A program made the position numbers and the translations under genes. A DNA stretch of 64,000 bases from Ganoderma boninense. Its lineage: Eukaryota; Basidiomycota; Agaricomycetes; Polyporales; Polyporaceae. The stretch lies in NCBI GenBank assembly GCA_002900995.3, contig CM035313.1, positions 62,001-126,000 on the forward strand, given 5' to 3'. Of this stretch, positions 1 through 13,189 are shown one piece after another. Under the pieces are notes generated by a model. It was given only the letters and a program-made list of their open reading frames with translations, had not been told where the DNA came from and ran no database searches. Every line of letters begins with the position of its first letter. Position 1 is the first letter of the stretch.

Positions 1-389
1 GGCCGGCAGGGCACTTGATCGGGAGACGGGGAAGGCGGATTGACGTAGGGGAGACTCACCTGTGCGGTACCTTGTTGGCTGTGATATCCAGACGCTAGGG
101 GGCAAGTTCAGGGAGAACCGCCACCGTTCTTGGGTTTGCCAGCTGCCAGCGAACTTCCAGGGTGACTCCGGCGGCACGGCGCGAACAATGGTGAGGGGCG
201 GTTCCAGTGCCGAGAGCCGAGGGCAGGAAGGAGCAGAGGCAGACGTCGAGCACAACACGGGACTCGAATGTGCAAGGGAGCGCGAGGAGGTAGCGCAGAG
301 GAGGGAGACGTGTCCGAGGGCCAACCGCGAGCTGTGCTTCGGTGTGCATAAGCGCCGGTAGACTGGTCCCGCATGCGCACATGGGTCTG
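1..389. other. No gene recognised
   Basis: Only short overlapping open frames on both strands; none shows a family motif or convincing exon structure. It adjoins the decayed WD40 copy at 390-1,006 and may include its decayed 3' flank. Confidence 0.5.
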
Positions 390-1006
390 TCAACCGACGC
401 ACGCATATATCGAGCTACATATGCATACGGCGACAAGACACATACCTCTCGCAGCCTCCAGAGACACCTCTTCCGCTGGAACGACATCCCGCATCGGCCG
501 GAAGATGACCGTCCCGTCCCTCTGGCCTAAAACCAACGTCCTCCCATCCCGGCTGGAGATTCTAAGCGAACGCGACGTGCTCGATCGCTGCACGGTGCCC
601 AGCCGACGTCGCCTCCGAGTCGCACTCGCACCATCCGGATCTAGCCCACGACAACCCGGTATCCGCGCGACCCGTGAGCTTGAAGCATTCGACACCGTAG
701 AAGTTGCGTACCACGTTTTGCGCTTGAAGCAGCCGCAGAGACTCCGAGGACGAGCGTCCGGTCGGGCGAGAAGGAGATGTCGCGCATTCTCATCAGCTGG
801 CCCCATGGCCTCAATCTTCGCGCGGCAACCGTGTTGAGCCCGGAACAGGACGCACTGGATAACAGAAGGGGTGGCGGGAGCTGCGCGTCGCTGTTCCGCT
901 GGTTGGGTTCAAGGCGGCGATAGTGTCCCACGGTCGATATGGTGCTCGCAAGCTTGGAGGAATACTCGCATCGCCGTCGGCCGCAGATAGCAACGGCGTT
1001 CAACAC
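390..1006 (-). pseudogene. Decayed WD40-repeat gene, copy A
   Basis: The minus strand encodes broken pieces of a WD40 beta-propeller in different frames. One frame (from about 830 down) reads MRDISFSPDRTLVLG; another (about 570-480) reads DGRTLVLGQRDGTVIF. Both have the SPDGxxL strand pattern typical of WD40 blades. The order and wording match copy B at 6,453-7,165 (MCDVSF.., then SPDERTLVSGARGGPVII), so the two are paralogous remnants. Frame changes and stops leave no full-length product, and no start or intron set could be built. WD40 propellers are protein-interaction scaffolds; the partner here is unknown. Confidence 0.55.
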
Positions 1007-4000
1007 GGATGGGCCGCAGAACTCGCCGAGACGGCCAGGAGACAGAGCGCCGGAAGAGCCGGACCGCGTGCTCCGTGCAGGCAGAGAAGCCTGGAGCCAG
1101 ATCGAGTCGCTTCTCTGACCTCGCCCACGACATTGATACAGCCTCTCGATGTCCTGTCTACAGACATTCCCTCGCGTGCCTCTCGCGTGTGGCTGCCTTG
1201 TCTTGGCTGCGGATTCCGTGTTTCCGCTCCGCCCTCGGCACTTGGCCTTTGGATCCTTGCCTCGACCCCAGTCTCCCCTTTCAGCCCGCTCGTTCGCCTG
1301 CGCTCAATCACTTTGTCGCAGTGAGCGTGCCTTGAAGCAGGCGGCCTGGCGTTCCCCCTCAGCTGACTCTTGTCCAGCTAGAACCATGCGTACATCGCAC
1401 CGACGGTCTCGCAAACGCCGTCTTTCAACCACGGTTCGACGATCATCACCAGACACACTCTCGCAAACTTAGCACGATGCATTGACTGCAGATGCTTGGG
1501 AATGGCTTCCGAGTGAGCTATCCACCACCCTCTCTCGCTGCACGGACTCTGAATGCTACGCTAACACTTGGTTTCTCTTGATCGGTTCTGCCGAATCGCG
1601 CCCCTCAGAAGTACGCTACTTGGCCTGGCCGATCGACTGCCCCGCCGATGTTGCGCTCCCTGGTCAGACACTGCTCTGGCGCACTGCTATCCGGTAAGCG
1701 CTACCTTCATATTCTCCCTCGTGGTCTCGTGCTGATACTATCACTTCGATAGCACCGGAGTGCCAGGCCCAGAGCAGCAAGTATCGGCAACTCAGGCGTC
1801 GACGTCGAGCACGATCGATCCAGTACGCCATTGCTGCAGTCCGTGGCCCCGGCCGTGAGTGCTCCTCGACCTCGCGATGCTTCGACGTCACGGAGCTTAC
1901 GTCTCGCGCTCTCAGGTGACAGCATCGCAAACTCTGCTGGCTGCATGCGATCTCAGCTGACCCGGCGGGAACACGAACACCATCCCCTGCAGACGCGGGC
2001 CGCAGGTGAATACATCAGGATGACGGTGGCGTCGATGCTACAGTGAGCCTGGCATTCCAAGTCTGTATGGACATGATGCTGTTTGCTATCTGTATGGATA
2101 ATAAACGACTGACACAATGTTCAGGCTCTCGAAGGTACACGAAGGAACACACCAGAGAGGTTCGATGCTGGTTCGCCATCGAACGACGCCGACCTTGAGC
2201 GTCGACGAGAGGGCGCATTCCCCAGGTGCTGCAGCGCCGGCCAACCGCGACCGCGCGATCACGGCACGGCCGTCTGAAATGCATATCCTTGCCTTCCATG
2301 CGGACAAATGCAAACGTTGAAGACGAAAGGGACGGCTGTCAGAGCGATAGGCAGGGACTTCCGACGCGACCTGGGGGCAGGGGGCACCACATAAGTAAGT
2401 CGCGCATTACTTGAGGAGTCGAACTCCGGGACGGTTCCTCGGAACACGCTCTAACGCACATGCATACAGTCCCTATTCGCCTACCGGCCGAGCGCACCCG
2501 GTCTCGCGAAGCTTCGGCGAGGTCGAACGAATCGCGAACTTGCCAACCGGCGCCCGCAATCTATCAGTAACCCGATGGGGCGTATTATGCTTCCAATGAA
2601 GCGTGGTGGAAACCAAGATGTATGCGGCCCGTTCTGTGTCGAGACGTCGAAGAGCGCGGCGGACGTGAATGCCGTGGGACGAGGTCGCCATACGGCTGGA
2701 CACTCGCCATCGCTTCAACACGGCGTTGTCTGGATGGTGTATCCTCGCCGCGAATATGGAGACAGACGGGTCTCGATATTGGTGCGGAGAGAGCTGCAGA
2801 TGCTGCGGGCCATGGAACATGGTGCGATGTCAGTGTTGCTCGAGTAAGTGCTCGCGATAACGATCACTCGAGCTCCGTCCTTCAGGACGTGTTCTAAGCT
2901 GCATTCACAGACTCCCTGTTCACCGCCGTGACGAACACGCCCGGTGTCGTCAAGGTTGGACTTTGTGTGATGTCAGAATAATCGGACGAACAGGGCAACG
3001 ACGCGCGGCTCACTCGCCGTATGCGGCGCAACGAAGAGCGACACGATGCCGAGTGAGTCAGAAGCGGCCACGAGACGAAGATGCGAGGTCGCACAGACTA
3101 CCACGACTCTGCGATGGAGCAACTAGCGCACCGGACACCGTAGCGGCCCCGGGTCACGTAAAGTCTCAAGGAAATAAGGCGAGCGACACTCGGGATCCTC
3201 GCCGTCAGAGCGGCTACCCATTGACGTGAAAAACCTTGCACGGCCAATGTTTTCGGTCGCGCAAGGTGTTAGCGGGAATTTCGAACAGCGGCCCTTCTCC
3301 GAGGCTCCTTACTACTTCCCCGTCAACCTCAAATCGAACATCGCCCAGACCAAGTCTCGACGGACAGGATACCCGAGGCAAAGAGGAGACGACCTCGGGC
3401 TTATAACAACTAATACATCCAGCCACTAGCCAGAACACGTCCTCAACGCGACGTACAGCTCCGGTAGCAGAAATCAGGACGTCGCCACTCAACGTCTACC
3501 TGGAGACCGGCCGCTGCGCGGTCCTCGAGCCCGCCGTCGAGATCCAGGCTCATCACATGTAAAGGTGAGTCTCTCACTGGTCGGACTGACCCTTTCGCAT
3601 GCAGAGTGTCGAGCGGCCGACAGAGGGACGAGCCGGACGTCCGCCCTGCTCGAGGACGTCACACGACGTGGCTGAGCGGGGAACGCCCGAGCTTCGTTGG
3701 ACGCACGAGCGTCCTGATCCGGATCTTGAGCACCAGGCGAGGGGACTCAGCTCGCGAAGCTGGAAGATAGAGACGGACTCGTCTACCGAATCTGGCGGCG
3801 GCGGCGCGAGCATGTTGTACGTGGACTGTTGATTAAGCCGCACCATTCATGTTCCTGGAATGTCAATATATATTTCTTCCCACTAACATAAGCATGCGTG
3901 ACGTACCGGGAATACCAGAGACCCATGGGGCCCGGAAGGAAGCAGCGACTGCGGCGCTTGGAACCGCGGGTTGCTGCTTGGTGCAAAGCCGGCACGAAGT

Positions 4001-6452
4001 GGGTTTTATTCCGGTAAGCTTATCATTTCTGTGGTTGTGCTGACACGATCGTCTCTGCCAATCTCTACATACTGTAGATTCGTCAGATGCTGGCCAGGGG
4101 CGCTGGCAGAACGCTGAGCCCGGGCGGAGCATAGACGTGGCGACAGTTCGGGTGGACGCTCCCTCCGCTCATGTAAATGGACACGAGGTCGCCCGTTAGA
4201 GCGCGCCCATCCAGGCCATATGCATGATAACGTTTCTTATCACTCGGCTTGTGCGTAATGGCTGTTCAGACGATAAACCGATGTATGCTAAAGTAGGAGA
4301 CGACATTACAGGGCAACGACGACGAACATTATGTTATGAGCCATCTCCTGCTGCGGCAGTCCGATTCATAAATGCGACGGCCGCCGTGGTGTCGAGCATC
4401 TCTCCTCGAGCTCAACCCGGAAACCATATGGTAGTCTTGCGACTCAAGAGGGATGAATGTCCGGGTCTTCAGACCAGTTTCGACATGGTGGAGCGCCTGG
4501 TCGAATGGTGGTGGTAGCGACCATGGCTGGTGGTCGACGACCTTTCGGCCGCTTCAACGTTGATGAAAGTCGCCCCTCGAGGCTGCGGTATTGCGGGACA
4601 CCGACAGATCGCTCGTCCTCTGTGATCTAGACGAACCTCAGGATCCCGACTTCTATCTGAGTTTGAGGTGCGTGAACGAGGATATCTGCCCTATTGCTCA
4701 GGTCCTGAAAGGGGATGTCAGGCACCCATCAGGCAGTCCTAGACGATGGGGCTCGCCATCACCAATATATGCGCACGCAGACCTTGCCAAGAGCGATGAG
4801 ACTTCACCACCACATTGCAGGCCGCGTCCGTGACTCTCAGCCTCCTCTTCAGCACGAGCAGTTTGTCGCTGCGCATTTCAGACACAGGCTGGGCGAGAAT
4901 CGGGATAACGGGACCCAACCCCTTACATACGCGGCGGACGACCGAGGGTTCGTCCCCTGCTCAACCTCCAGGACTTGGGAGCGTGGCTGACTAGAGATTC
5001 GCAGTGCTGCGGGAGGCGACGACTCGTTTTAAGACGCCCTGGCTGGCACTGGTCGGAGATCGCACGCGCGACGTGCAGCAAATTCGCCACTGAAGTATTC
5101 AGGGAACAGAGGGTGGCAGACGGGATGGCCGCAAGACGGGTGCGGAGAGATGGGCTGCAGTGCACCGGCGGCGCAGACTGTCGAAGTGGTTGAGATTTGC
5201 GACACAAGAGCAGGCATCGCGCACGGAGGGGGACGTAGACACACGTACCTTGTCTCATGGGTACTCAGAGCGGGGCTTGGCTCGGATGAGAGGATTTGGC
5301 TGCCGGCGGACAAGGACGCGCTCAGGAACGACCGGAGGATGGCCGACTCACCTAGGACTAATCTCGCCAGCGAGGAGGTGTGTCATGATGCTTCCTCCAG
5401 CTCAGAGACCTCTCCGTGAGTGTGATTGCCAGTGTTGAGATGGCGAAGACGGAGGCGGCAGGATTCCCAAATGCCGCTGGCGGTGCAGTTCGAGGCGGGA
5501 GGTTGGTCGGGCCGATGGGACAGTTGCACGGGAGAGGAGCGATTCGGCACTCGCATAGGTAGACTCACCTTGGTCGCACTTCGCTGGCTGAGAGATCGAA
5601 GGGGGCTTGAGGACTGCCGGCATGTGTTGGGCATGATGCATGAGCCATGGCCGTTCTCGCGTTCGATGCCGGTAGGTGAGCTCCGAAAGCGACTCCCGCG
5701 GCGGGGCGCTGTGGTGAGGGGAGATGTAAGAGCCGAGAGCTGAATAGTGTTGGATTCCGGCGTCTTCCGTACGACGCGTCGGGCGAGCTCGCGCGTGCAC
5801 CTGCTCCGCCTCTGCCCGCCCCCATCCCGCTACCTCCATCCCGCCTCCCGTCGGATACCCGCGCCCCCGCTTATTTCATATAATGGACCTCATATTCGTG
5901 TATTTAAGCAGACTTGTATCTACGTTGTTCGGCACGCGTTTGCACGGCCAAACGCGAATCTCATTGCTTCGTCCTGCTCCTCTCTCTCGTGCGCTCCAAG
6001 CGCCCTCGATTTTCTACAAATAGAGGATCGACTAGAGGCAGACACCGAGGGCAGCGGAGGCGTCGAGGGGTAAACGAGTGCGAGAGTGGTCCAGTGGAGA
6101 CAGCAGGGGAAGAGAGACGTGTCCGATGATCATGCTGTCCGATGGCTGGGCCGACGCAGGCTATGCCATAGGCGCCTGTGGACCGCTCGCGTCGGACTTG
6201 GTCTGTTCGTCCATCCCCAGCTGCCTGTATAACCCCATTGCTCTGTATCTGCTCGCCATTATACTCTCAAAAATGAGGAATACACCTACCACCCAGCATA
6301 ATAAACGGTTAATCTGCATGTCTTGTCTTCAGCGGTGCACACACGGCTCCTCGCCCGCACGCGGCGCACGAGCCTTCTAGTACTGGCAAACGCAAGGAAA
6401 AAATATATTCAAGCTACGCAACAACATGCCCTTCTCCGCCCACAGGCTCAAA
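1007..6452. other. 5.4-kb stretch without a recognisable gene
   Basis: Many short open frames on both strands, none over about 150 codons, none with a motif I recognise. GT..AG intron-like signals occur but do not join into a supported gene. It lies between two WD40 remnants and is best described as decayed or non-coding DNA. Confidence 0.5.
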
Positions 6453-7165
6453 TCATAACTCTTCCGCAACAACGACATAACACAGCGGTTGGATGATGAC
6501 CGGCCCGCCCCTCGCGCCAGAAACCAGTGTCCTCTCGTCCGGAGAGAACGCGACATGCTCGACCATTACGCCGTGCCTAGACAACGTCGCAACGCACTCA
6601 CACCACCCGTCGCCTACCCTCCACTCCCGCACCGTCCTGTCCAAGGCCGTAGCCACAGCGTATCACCCCCACAGGAAGAACCGAGCTCTGCGAATAGTAT
6701 CCGCACCATTCGTGAGCTGGAAGCACTATATGCCTGCTGACGCCTCCCAGACGTACACTGATGTCCTCGAACTACCTGTCGATACTCCGAGGACGAGCGA
6801 CCAGTCGTGAGAGAAGGACACGTCGCACATGCCATGAGTGCGTCCATCGTGCGTCCCACGTGCGCGAGTACGCTCCCTGTCTTCGCGTCGCCAGGCTAAT
6901 TCCGGTGGTCAGGAGAGGGAGCCGCAGCGTGCAGTCGCGAGGCGCATGCTCGCGTCGGTCGGGTCGAATGCCGCCATTGTGTCGCGCATCCGGTGAGGCA
7001 TTTGCGAGCCCCCTGAATGAGCGCCATGGTCGTCGCTGTGGTCAACGTCGTCATAGATTGAGAGCTAGGTAGAGTGCCCGACGCGACGTTGACGATGTAG
7101 CATTTGCAGCAACGGGAGCTGCACGACAGCCACGAGCCGTCGGCGGACAAAGCGAGGAAAACCAT
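6453..7165 (-). pseudogene. Decayed WD40-repeat gene, copy B
   Basis: Minus-strand fragments read in order VFLALSADGSWLS (about 7,160), a blade with MCDVSFSHDWSLVLGVS (about 6,835-6,780, broken frame), then DRTVREW and VAFSPDERTLVSGARGG (6,640-6,480). These are WD40 blades with WD/REW ends. At least two frame changes and stops separate them. The last ~60 codons are an intact frame ending at 6,453. Similarity to copy A at 390-1,006 extends through the last blade, so a duplication or a shared repeat family is implied. It is a non-functional remnant, or exons whose splice sites I could not place. Confidence 0.55.
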
Positions 7166-7902
7166 GGCGCCCTGGAGTTGAACGAGTGTGCGCTACGTGC
7201 GTCCCAAAGGCATGCAGTGCCGTCCTATGACCCGGTCGCGATCGTACGTGTGTTCCCATCCGGGGACCACGAGCGAGCATGTGTTCGGCAGTCCCGATGT
7301 GGCCCTCGAGTGCTGTGGGGTTGACTGCGCCCAGCTCCTGCGATAACGCGGCCTTCACTTGTTACCGCGTGCACGACAGGAGATACAGGCTTCTGGAGGG
7401 AAAGGAAGCAGGCTGACAACTTTGGAGTGGCCTGGGACCCATCGATGGAGGATCGCTCTGATGAAGAAGACGAGATCCTGCAGGCGGAGGTGCGGAGGAG
7501 TTGAGTGCTGGACGGACGGACGGGACAGTTTGATTTCAACATAAACCCATATATAGGGACTCACCTTCGCTGCACTCGACCGCCACGATGCAACCGACAT
7601 CACATTGGTAAGTGGTTTCCAAGCTCGTACACCCAGAAGGAGAGCGCAATGGGATGCATAGGCCCTGCGACGACGGATGTGACTCAGGGATTGGGGAGCC
7701 CGGGTGGGACTCGAGGGGTCCAACTTGGCAAATGCCTGATATCCGGGGCTAAGATTCGTTCGTTTTCGGGATAGATCGTCCACGGTGTGTTTCGAAAGCC
7801 GTCTCTGCCCCTCGATAAGAACGTATCACAGCCCGTGGGTGTTTGAGAACTCTCTCAAAAGCCGTGCCATGCCTAAGACGCTAACTTCGCCTGAAAACTG
7901 GA
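7166..7902. other. No gene recognised
   Basis: Overlapping open frames up to 142 codons on the minus strand without a recognisable domain. It lies between the WD40 and F-box remnants. Confidence 0.45.
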
Positions 7903-8814
7903 TCAAGCGCGCTGCATTGAACCCGGCACCACTCGAATGATGGTGGAGAGATGCCTAGTCCAGAGATGGCGATGAGCGCTTAGAATTTCGGGCCCGGAGA
8001 GAAGGGGATGCCGCCAAATGCGTACCATTGTACCAGGACACAAAGCACGGCCATTGTTGTCCCTGGTAAGAATATGCCGGTCGACCTGCATGCGAAGGAT
8101 CAACCAGTCAGTATTTTGCTCGAACACTCGGGCAGAGAACAACAGCTGGCGGCTCACATTCAGTTCCTTCAACTGTATGCGCTCGGATAGCCGTCGTTTG
8201 GCCAATTTCAGAGGGGCTTCATCGTCTGCCGGGTTGTGTTCAAGTTCCTCGCGAATGAGGCGCATGATGCTTGTGGACGCCGCAAGGATTTGGGCGACAG
8301 ACAGGAGCGCCGGGAAGGAAAGGGAGCCGAGGCGCAGGGTGCGGATGGGGACTCCGAGTTGCGTGAAGCTTGCGAGACTGGTGTGAACGAGGAGCCGGAG
8401 TCGTACCCTGGCCTGAGCAGTGCGCATATAGTCGGGAATGTTCTGTGCCCCATGATTCGCGTATTCCTCGTCCTTATCGTCATCCTCCGATATTCAAGGT
8501 GCGACTAATCGACGCACTTGATCGAAGAGATCGAAGGGGGATTAGAGGATGTGCACGGTCGAGAGCCCGAAAGCGCCTAGGGCGGTGATGATGAGTGACG
8601 ATGACTTGGTCCGGGTTGGCTTGGAGAAGGGGACGAACGCGAAGACGTGATGGCTGCTCTCCAGATGTACCCGGCTGAAGATCGTGAGGTCGCTGGGATG
8701 GCAAAGATGGCGACAGGTGAGGGCGAGACGGCACAGTGTGTTCGGACGGCCAGCAGAGAGGTAGAGGACAGGGTCGAGAACTTCCCAGGGGAGTTGGCGG
8801 AAATGAATATACAT
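7903..8814 (-). pseudogene. F-box protein gene, broken
   Basis: The upstream frame (8,814-8,542) opens with an F-box: LPWEVLDPVL, then LCRLALTCRHLCHPS, the usual Pro-Trp start and Leu/Cys core that binds Skp1 in SCF ubiquitin ligases. The downstream frame (8,427-7,903) carries a leucine-rich stretch (IRTLRLGSLSFPALLSVAQIL) like the C-terminal LRR-type regions of Agaricomycete F-box proteins. About 115 nt with stops in every useful frame separate them; no clean GT..AG intron joins them in phase. It is probably a pseudogene, though an unusual intron cannot be excluded. Compare the intact F-box gene at 55,534-56,787. Confidence 0.6.
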
Positions 8815-11070
8815 GTGGACGTGTCGAGGGCAGGGAGGTGATCAAGATGTGTGTGTGTGCGAGCGATTGAAGACGACAACGGTAGCGAGATCTCGAGCAA
8901 AGCTGGAGGGGCCGGCCAAGAGCGCGAGGATCCGATTCACTGTGATCAGCTGCCATGTTCGACTACACGGCCTCCTGGATTGTTGTAAAGGCTGCAGCGG
9001 ATGAGGACAGCATCGACAGCATAGCTGTGCGGAGGACATACCAGGCACGCACTCACATTCAACGGCCCTCGACGGCGACCGACGTCGCGATTCCGAGTGA
9101 GTAGGCGATTTAGATACCAGCCAGATGAGGATTGTGGGATGAAAATGTGAAAACGATGAGTACATGGTCGCGATGGAGGACGAGAGATGAAAGGAAGGAC
9201 AAGAGGACCACAAGCAGCCCGTAGGCCCAGCCAATGGACGCGCGGTCCCTTCGGCCCGGAGCCCGCCAGCCATCGTCACAGTGCCTGAAGTGCTGTCCTC
9301 CTCCTCCTCTGCGCTGACCAACTTTTCTCCAACTTCGTCAGGCTGCCTCTGATCCTTCATCTTTCCCCTCCGCACCTCCGGTATACGCTTCTCTTCAACG
9401 CAACATACGCGAACATTCTCGTTCGACACAGTCCCCATTGTCTGGGCCCTCGGTATTCAAATTTCACGAGCCGGTCTTGGCAAAAGGGCGCTACGGCACG
9501 GTAGGTATGTCTCTTCACCCTACTCTTTGAAGATCGCTTATACTGTTCTTTTATCAACTTGACAGGTCGATGCTGTCGACGTCGTCCTTGGAATATTTTA
9601 TCAAGGCCGCAATATTCTTCTCAGTACATGTAAAAGTGTTCGAAACCCGCACGTCTCTGGGAGTTGTGGATATTGGTGAGACATCATCAAGGTCACGTAT
9701 GTTTCATTTGTGCCGCACGATTAATTCTGTCTGTCTAAGCGTACCCGTGGAGGCTCTCACCACACCTCCCTTTTTATTGCCAATCTCATCCGCGCGAGCT
9801 TTTCGTCCCCAATCCTCCGCATTCCATACCCTTTTTATAGGCTGTGTCTCATCCAGCCCACACGCCCCTGTGCGATGATTGTGGACATCTATAAGGGACG
9901 TCGTAGGTTCCCTCAAGATGCTAGGACAAGTGCGCATCCAGCTGGCACGTATCGTATGCGACAAAACTGTCCATGCGGTGCAACCATGCCTGCATCGATC
10001 GCGAAGCCTCTGTCGTGCTCAGGAGACATTGCCGCGCCTGGAGTGTATCGAGTATCTCTCAATATCGTTCGCCATTTCCATATACAGCCCCAGCGATCAA
10101 ACACGCCCTCCGAAAGAGGGCTCCAGGGCGAGCGACACCGTTGAAGCATCCAGGCGACACTGCCATGTCAGCGCCCCAGTAGTTCTGCACGCTCGGGACG
10201 ATGGAATGTCTGCAGGACCGCTGCAGGTCTCCGAACCACGGCGCGACCCTTCAAGTGCCTCTTCCTACTGTATTAGGCCCCTGAGGAGAAATAGCAGGTG
10301 GCGGCGTCATCGACGTTGTCCACCTCTGTGCCGCCTAGCCGCCTTTTTCTGGACATGGAGTCGATGATGCAGAGGTATCTACATGCGTGCGATCGTTCTG
10401 GTGTTTCCGTGTGCCATGTTCATGAGGCTCACCCAAACCTGTCTTCATCTAGCTCGTCCTGACCCGACCGGACCTGTCACTGGATCGCGCTGAGGGCCTT
10501 CAGCGTGTTCTCTGAAGCTCGCCTTCGCTGCCGCTGCCGCTTGGCTTCGAGGGCCTTTTTCCTGTGTCTGGCTTTTCTAATAGTGGGATGGTTCTGTCAT
10601 GAACTACTCCGTGAATCGCAGAACCGTTTTGGAGAACCTGGTCTAGCGTGGAATCCGAGATACCAGTCAGGCGTTCTGCCCACCCGCTCCTATTCCTGGT
10701 ACATAGGATTCGAGAATATCCATCTGGAGTCGGTTTCATCCCCTCGCCTTCCTGGAGACTGTTCGCGATGAGCCACTGTGACACTGACAACAACTTGCAC
10801 TTTGGGGGAGCCATGGGACGGCGGTTTTGCGGAACTCCGCCACACATACCAGCATCATCGGGATTTCGAAGGAAAATTGACAATGTCATATAACCTCACA
10901 GAAGTCCATATATTCTCTAAAATGTCTGGAATTAATAGCAGTATGATACCCTGTACTACAACGCAATATAAAGCTGGGTTGGCATTTTATGCTAGTGGCG
11001 GAACCTACCAAATATCTTATCTTGATCTGATGAGGAGCACCGTCCATCAAGAACGGCTTCTGTCGGCCCG
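8815..11070. other. No gene recognised
   Basis: Overlapping short open frames (largest 198 codons, minus, 8,842-9,438, low complexity at its N end) with no family signature. A plus-strand frame at 9,879-10,367 has a leucine-rich patch that could be F-box/LRR debris, but the match is weak. Confidence 0.4.
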
Positions 11071-11383
11071 TTGGCCATCGAAGGAAACGCCCAGAAAGAC
11101 GAACCAGAGTGCTCGGCGGAGGGCTGGGGGTCTCTTGCGCCAGACGAACGCCCGATGACCCAAGCAGGCCCCTGTCGATGTGGCCGACTTCGAAGGAAAC
11201 GCCCAGAAAGACGAACCAGAGTGCTCGGCGGAGGGCTGGGGGTCTCTTGCGCCAGACGAACGCCCGATGACCCAAGCAGGCCCCTGTCGATGTGGCCGAC
11301 TTCGAAGGAAACGCCCAGAAAGACGAACCAGAGTGCTCGGCGGAGGGCTGGGGGTCTCTTGCGCCAGACGAACGCCCGATGAC
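11071..11383. repeat. 112-bp tandem repeat, 2.8 copies
   Basis: A near-identical unit starts at about 11,071, 11,183 and 11,295; the anchor AAGGAAACGCCCAGAAAG recurs at 11,081, 11,193 and 11,305, an exact 112-bp period. The third copy is cut short at about 11,383. Because 112 is not a multiple of three, an open frame crossing it reads each copy in a different frame, so it is unlikely to be coding. The near identity of the copies suggests recent expansion. Confidence 0.9.
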
Positions 11384-12269
11384 GTTGTCCGACTGTTGCC
11401 GAAGTGTCTTCTCCAAGAGGAAGGTGGCTTTAAGATGGTCTAGACCGACAGCCGCCAAACTATTTTATTCGAAGTAAGCTTAAGGATAGATGCGAATGAG
11501 TGCAGTGTACCCGACGGGCCACGCCGGTGGCAACGTGGCTCCATGATTGCCTGAGCTGGAGCGAGACTAAATCGGGCACCCGCACATTTCGCATCCGAAG
11601 GAGGCGCATGGCCACGAGAAAGAGAAGGGTCTATACCGCAATCTCATGTAATCTGGAGCGAAAATGGAAAGATGCGTTGAGGCGGTCTATCCAACTTTTA
11701 ACACCACCGGGCCAACATCGATAGCCTCACCCGACACAAGGCGTCACGGTGAACATTGTCAGGTATATCAGAAACACCAGTATGGAAGATCATGACGAAC
11801 CGGGCCATGATGTGTGATCCGACGAAGCACAACCTTCTGGCGGCCGGAAATGGGCGCAATCTAGTGTTATCTTAATGCCGTCGCGGCTCAGCGGGATCCG
11901 TTTGAGGCTATGGGAAAGAGGGAGACGGATATTTCTATATTGCCTCCACATGCAGTCCGCAGGGATCGGTACAAGGTATCATGAATCGTAGGGTTGCAAT
12001 CTCGGGACTTACGACAAGTACGATCACAGCGCAACGTGCCTTGGGGTCCTTTGGGAATCTGCTCTCCAGTTATGCTAGATAAAACGCGTCATCTGCGAAC
12101 CGTACGGAGGATACGTCAGTTGCATAGGTTGACCCGCACAACACCCTGTGGCCACGGATTCTTCGCCAGTGAAAACGTGATCATGTAGGTCATGTGGGTC
12201 AAAATTTTATGGCTGGCCAGCGGGAACCCTAAAGACAGTCCTCGGCGTTGCCGGATCCAGTATGTCCGT
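11384..12269. other. No gene recognised; left flank of retroelement 1
   Basis: Short open frames only. The last bases before the LTR (TCCGT, 12,265-12,269) do not match the 5 bases after the right LTR (ACGCG), so no target duplication is seen. Confidence 0.5.
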
Positions 12270-12754
12270 TGTCGAGCGGGGGATCGTGCGTTGGAGTGGT
12301 TTGGGTTGTGTTGGGTGTGTGGATGGATGGATGGATAGGTGGTTGGTTTATTAGTGGGCTCCAGTTGTGTTGGTGGTTTGAGGTACCCAAGCAACGCACT
12401 GCCACAAGGTGTATGGGTTTTCCAGGTTTCCCGAAATTGACCTCGTCGAGTTCTTGGTGAGGAAGGAAAGACAGAAACCTTGGGTTGCCTGCTGCGTTTC
12501 TTGAAGCTGGGTTCGAAGATGTGAAGTGCTACCTATTTGCTGGTAGGGCACTGCTTGAACGGACAGAGTTTCCCCCTATACGTAGTGGGTGCTGTGTCTG
12601 TCCTCTCGTCCGGTACGTGTGTGTCTGTCGGAGACACCTGGTTGGAGTATCTCTCGGTAGATACTCTGCTTTTGGTATGAAACAAGCCTTTGCTGTTTCA
12701 AACCACTGGGTGAGCAGCTGCTTGACGGCTTCAAGCTACTGTCTGCTCCGTGTT

Positions 12755-12890
12755 GATCTAATCCGGTTGATCAGATCCTTGGTGATCTAGTCCGGTTGAC
12801 CAGATCCTAGTAATCTAGTCCAGTTGACTAGATTCTTGTGATCTAGTCCAGTTGACTAGATCCTTGTGTAGTTTGGTCCGTTGACCAGTG
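12755..12890. repeat. 28-29-bp palindromic tandem repeat inside the LTR
   Basis: Five units with starts at about 12,755, 12,784, 12,812, 12,840 and 12,868, each built around TCTAGTCC-GTTGAC-AGAT, so each unit is itself a partial palindrome (CTAGTC..GACTAG). The same array is in the right LTR at about 26,947-27,083. It lies downstream of the TATA box in transcript direction, so it would be in the RNA and could fold into serial hairpins. Confidence 0.8.
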
Positions 12891-13189
12891 ACTACTCTAG
12901 TGTGGCACTTGCTCAGGCAACTGTTTGCCTCCAGTGCAGGACACTAGCTTCAACAAGCCTTCTTGCTTGTTGGCTGCCGACCTGACCCTTATTGATCTGG
13001 CTGATCAATAGGTGGATGTCAAGCTGAGTGGGGTAGTGGAAAGCTGAGAGACTGGTGGGTGGTGATTGCTTTATCCTCCTCTGGGGCCATTTTCAGTCCA
13101 GTATTTATACTGTCCTGAAGAGCTTCCAGAGACTTCTAAGTACATGACACATGGCTCTTGATGAGATTACAAATCACTGTTCCATATCA

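Noticed and set aside
1..12269. Repeat-induced point mutation as cause of the decayed region
   Set aside because: Strand-specific C-to-T bias could not be measured without aligned copies; WD40 remnants show indels as well.
12485..12790. 101-codon plus-strand open frame conserved in both LTRs of retroelement 1 (also 26,677-26,982)
   Set aside because: Identity follows from LTR duplication; it is antisense to the element, has no domain and overlaps repeats.
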